This document shows positions 5,470-7,027 of a stretch of DNA of 7,027 nucleotides, one piece after another (positions within the stretch are counted from its first letter, which is position 1; every line of letters starts with the position of its first letter). Below the pieces are notes generated by a model. It was not told where the DNA came from, made no database searches, and was given only the letters and a program-made list of their open reading frames with translations. A program made the position numbers and the translations under genes. The stretch lies in NCBI GenBank assembly GCA_043783155.1, contig JAYVZS010000010.1, positions 1-7,027 of the forward strand, in the 5' to 3' direction. The stretch comes from JAPLDA01 sp043783155 (GTDB lineage Bacteria; Bacteroidota; Bacteroidia; AKYH767-A; 2013-40CM-41-45).

Positions 5470-6894
5470 ATGAGCCCTTCTCAGAACACCGAACTAAAAT
5501 CTTCTGACTTCAAAACAATTCATTTCATCGCCATTGGTGGTGCCGCCATGCACAACCTCGCTATCGCTTTACATACAAAAGGATTTCATGTTTCCGGCTC
5601 GGATGACGAGATTAACGAACCTTCTCTTTCGCGGTTGAATGCGTTGAATCTGCTGCCTGAAAAATCAGGATGGTTTCCGGAGAAGATCACCAAAGATATT
5701 GATGCCGTGATTCTCGGTATGCATGCCCGTGGGGATAATCCTGAATTGCTAAAAGCGCAAGAGATGGGAATAAAAATTTATTCTTACCCTGAATATCTGT
5801 ATGAGTTTTCGAAGAAAAAAAAACGTGTAGTGATTGGTGGCAGTCATGGTAAGACTTCTATTACTGCGATGATCATGCATGTTTTGAAAACGTGCAACAT
5901 GGATTTCGATTACATGGTTGGATCAAAACTCGAAGGTTTTGATACAATGGTGAAACTGACTACCGAAGCCCCTGTTATTATTTTGGAAGGTGATGAGTAC
6001 CTGGCATCGCCTATCGATCGTCGTCCGAAGTTTCATTTGTATCATGCCGACATTTCTTTGATCAGCGGTATTGCCTGGGATCACATCAACGTGTTTCCGA
6101 CTTTTGAAAGTTATGTTGAGCAGTTTCAGATTTTTGCCGACCAGGTTCCATCCGACGGAACTCTTATTTATTGTGATGAAGATGCTGAAGTAAAAAAAGT
6201 TGCTCTTCAATCGAAGAGTTCCTGTAAGAAAATTGGGTACGGAATTCCTGAATACAAAATTCAAAACGGTGTCACCCTTATCAGAACACCGGACTCAAAA
6301 CTCACCACTTCTCTGCAAGTATTCGGCGAGCACAATCTCATGAATCTCGAAGGCGCCAGGAACGTTTGCAACCTGCTCGGTGTTTCGGATGAAAAATTTT
6401 ATCCTGCAATTTCTTCTTTCAAAGGCGCGTCACGACGATTGGAATTGCTGGCAAAGAATGAAACGGTTTCTGTCTTTAAAGATTTCGCTCACTCACCATC
6501 TAAGTTAAAAGCCACGACAGAAGCGGTAAAGCAGCAATTTCCGGATCGGAAAATTATTGCCTGCATGGAACTGCATACTTTTTCCAGCCTGAGCAGCGGC
6601 TTTCTTGAACAATACAAAGGCTCAATGGATATGGCTGACGAAGCCATTGTTTACTTCAATCCACACACACTTGAACATAAAAAGCTTCCGATGATTTCGG
6701 CAGAACAAGTGCAACATGCATTTGGCAATAGTCAGGTGAAAGTCGTTACTGATTCAAAAAAACTGGCTGACTATCTTGTGGCCATGGATTACCGCAATAC
6801 GGTGTTAATCATGATGAGCTCCGGCAATTTCGATGGGATGAATTTAAAATCATTTACACTCGATATTATTCAGAAAACATATACTGCTGTTTAA
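5470..6894 (+). CDS. mpl: UDP-N-acetylmuramate:tripeptide ligase (peptidoglycan recycling)
   Basis: A cytoplasmic Mur-family ligase of 474 residues. Mpl enzymes use ATP to join recycled L-Ala-gamma-D-Glu-meso-diaminopimelate to UDP-MurNAc, bypassing MurC, MurD and MurE. Visible motifs in order: an N-terminal Rossmann-like IHFIAIGGAAMHNLA (17-31) with VSGSD (41-45); the ATP-binding P-loop GGSHGKTS (123-130); LEGDEY (172-177) and AWDHINVFPT (202-211) of the central domain; GEHNLMN (286-292); and, in the C-terminal domain, GASRRLE (319-325), DFAHSPSKL (338-346) and MSSGNFDG (449-456). FIAIGGAAM, the DEYLASPIDRRPKF segment and the AHSP motif favour Mpl over MurC. The length is close to the E. coli enzyme (about 457). 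The ATG at 5470 puts the first motif at the usual distance from the N-terminus. No Shine-Dalgarno sequence precedes it. It diverges from the hydrolase gene and looks intact. Confidence 0.92.
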   Translation: MSPSQNTELKSSDFKTIHFIAIGGAAMHNLAIALHTKGFHVSGSDDEINEPSLSRLNALNLLPEKSGWFPEKITKDIDAVILGMHARGDNPELLKAQEMGIKIYSYPEYLYEFSKKKKRVVIGGSHGKTSITAMIMHVLKTCNMDFDYMVGSKLEGFDTMVKLTTEAPVIILEGDEYLASPIDRRPKFHLYHADISLISGIAWDHINVFPTFESYVEQFQIFADQVPSDGTLIYCDEDAEVKKVALQSKSSCKKIGYGIPEYKIQNGVTLIRTPDSKLTTSLQVFGEHNLMNLEGARNVCNLLGVSDEKFYPAISSFKGASRRLELLAKNETVSVFKDFAHSPSKLKATTEAVKQQFPDRKIIACMELHTFSSLSSGFLEQYKGSMDMADEAIVYFNPHTLEHKKLPMISAEQVQHAFGNSQVKVVTDSKKLADYLVAMDYRNTVLIMMSSGNFDGMNLKSFTLDIIQKTYTAV

Positions 6895-6900
6895 TTAATT

Positions 6901-6919
6901 AGTAACTTCACCCGTTACT
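6901..6919. repeat. Small hairpin after mpl
   Basis: AGTAAC (6901-6906) and GTTACT (6914-6919) form a six-pair stem with a seven-base loop, beginning six bases after the mpl stop. It is short and lacks a T run, so a terminator role is possible but weakly supported. Confidence 0.3.
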
Positions 6920-6959
6920 TACTCAGCCAAAAATTTAAAATAATCCTTACTTCTTGCTG

Positions 6960-6973
6960 AACTGTTAACTGTT
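6960..6973 (+). repeat. Tandem 7-base duplication AACTGTT
   Basis: AACTGTT is perfectly duplicated at 6960-6966 and 6967-6973, ending five bases before the ATG of the last gene. It occupies the position of a ribosome-binding site but contains no purine-rich sequence. Confidence 0.4.
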
Positions 6974-6978
6974 TTACC

Positions 6979-7027
6979 ATGAAAGAGATTACTGTGCAGG
7001 AGTTAAAAAAAAAGATGGACAACAAGG
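6979..7027 (+). CDS. Start of a gene cut by the window edge, possibly a rhodanese-like protein
   Basis: An ATG at 6979 opens a frame that runs off the window after 16 complete codons, reading MKEITVQELKKKMDNK. This resembles the N-terminus of small single-domain rhodanese-like proteins of Bacteroidota, in which ITVQELK-type sequence precedes the first strand and the LIDVRE motif. The catalytic cysteine loop lies outside the window, so this is an inference from very little sequence. The gene lies 84 bases after mpl on the same strand and could be co-transcribed with it, although a small hairpin and a 7-base repeat lie between them. Confidence 0.55.
   Translation, partial: MKEITVQELKKKMDNK

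Noticed and set aside
5923..6264. 113-residue minus-strand frame within mpl
   Set aside because: Antisense to the conserved central domain of mpl, with no family resemblance.

Overview
The window looks like chromosomal DNA of a member of the Bacteroidota. The evidence is a C-terminal type IX secretion (Por) sorting signal on the first protein, an absence of obvious Shine-Dalgarno sequences before the starts, sequences resembling the Bacteroidota -7 promoter box (TAnnTTTG), and a ComEC protein whose C-terminal domain lacks the metallo-beta-lactamase metal motif. I cannot place it below phylum level.

Layout. Positions 1-287 hold no gene; about 12-165 is packed with inverted and direct repeats. 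A secreted protein of 566 residues follows (288-1988, +), made of about eight regular 56-residue blade-like repeats plus the sorting domain. After a 223-base gap comes comEC (2212-4323, +), the inner-membrane DNA channel of competence. The gap holds a weak hairpin with a T run, two promoter-like boxes and an 8-base tandem repeat. comEC converges on a metallo-beta-lactamase-fold hydrolase (4382-5224, -), and a stem-loop sits between their stop codons. The hydrolase and mpl (5470-6894, +) diverge from a 245-base intergenic region rich in degenerate 8-base tandem repeats and nested inverted repeats. The window ends in the first 16 codons of another gene (6979 onward, +), which resembles the N-terminus of a short rhodanese-domain protein.

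How the genes relate. mpl acts in peptidoglycan recycling, comEC in DNA uptake, the hydrolase has no assigned substrate, and the first gene encodes an exported or surface protein. They do not form an obvious pathway or operon. Each large gene is set off by its own intergenic repeats, which suggests separate transcription units. I see no CRISPR array, RNA gene, transposase, phage gene or defence cassette. The coding content is ordinary; the less usual material is the intergenic repeat structure, the very regular propeller-like repeat of the first protein, and the non-ATG start of comEC.
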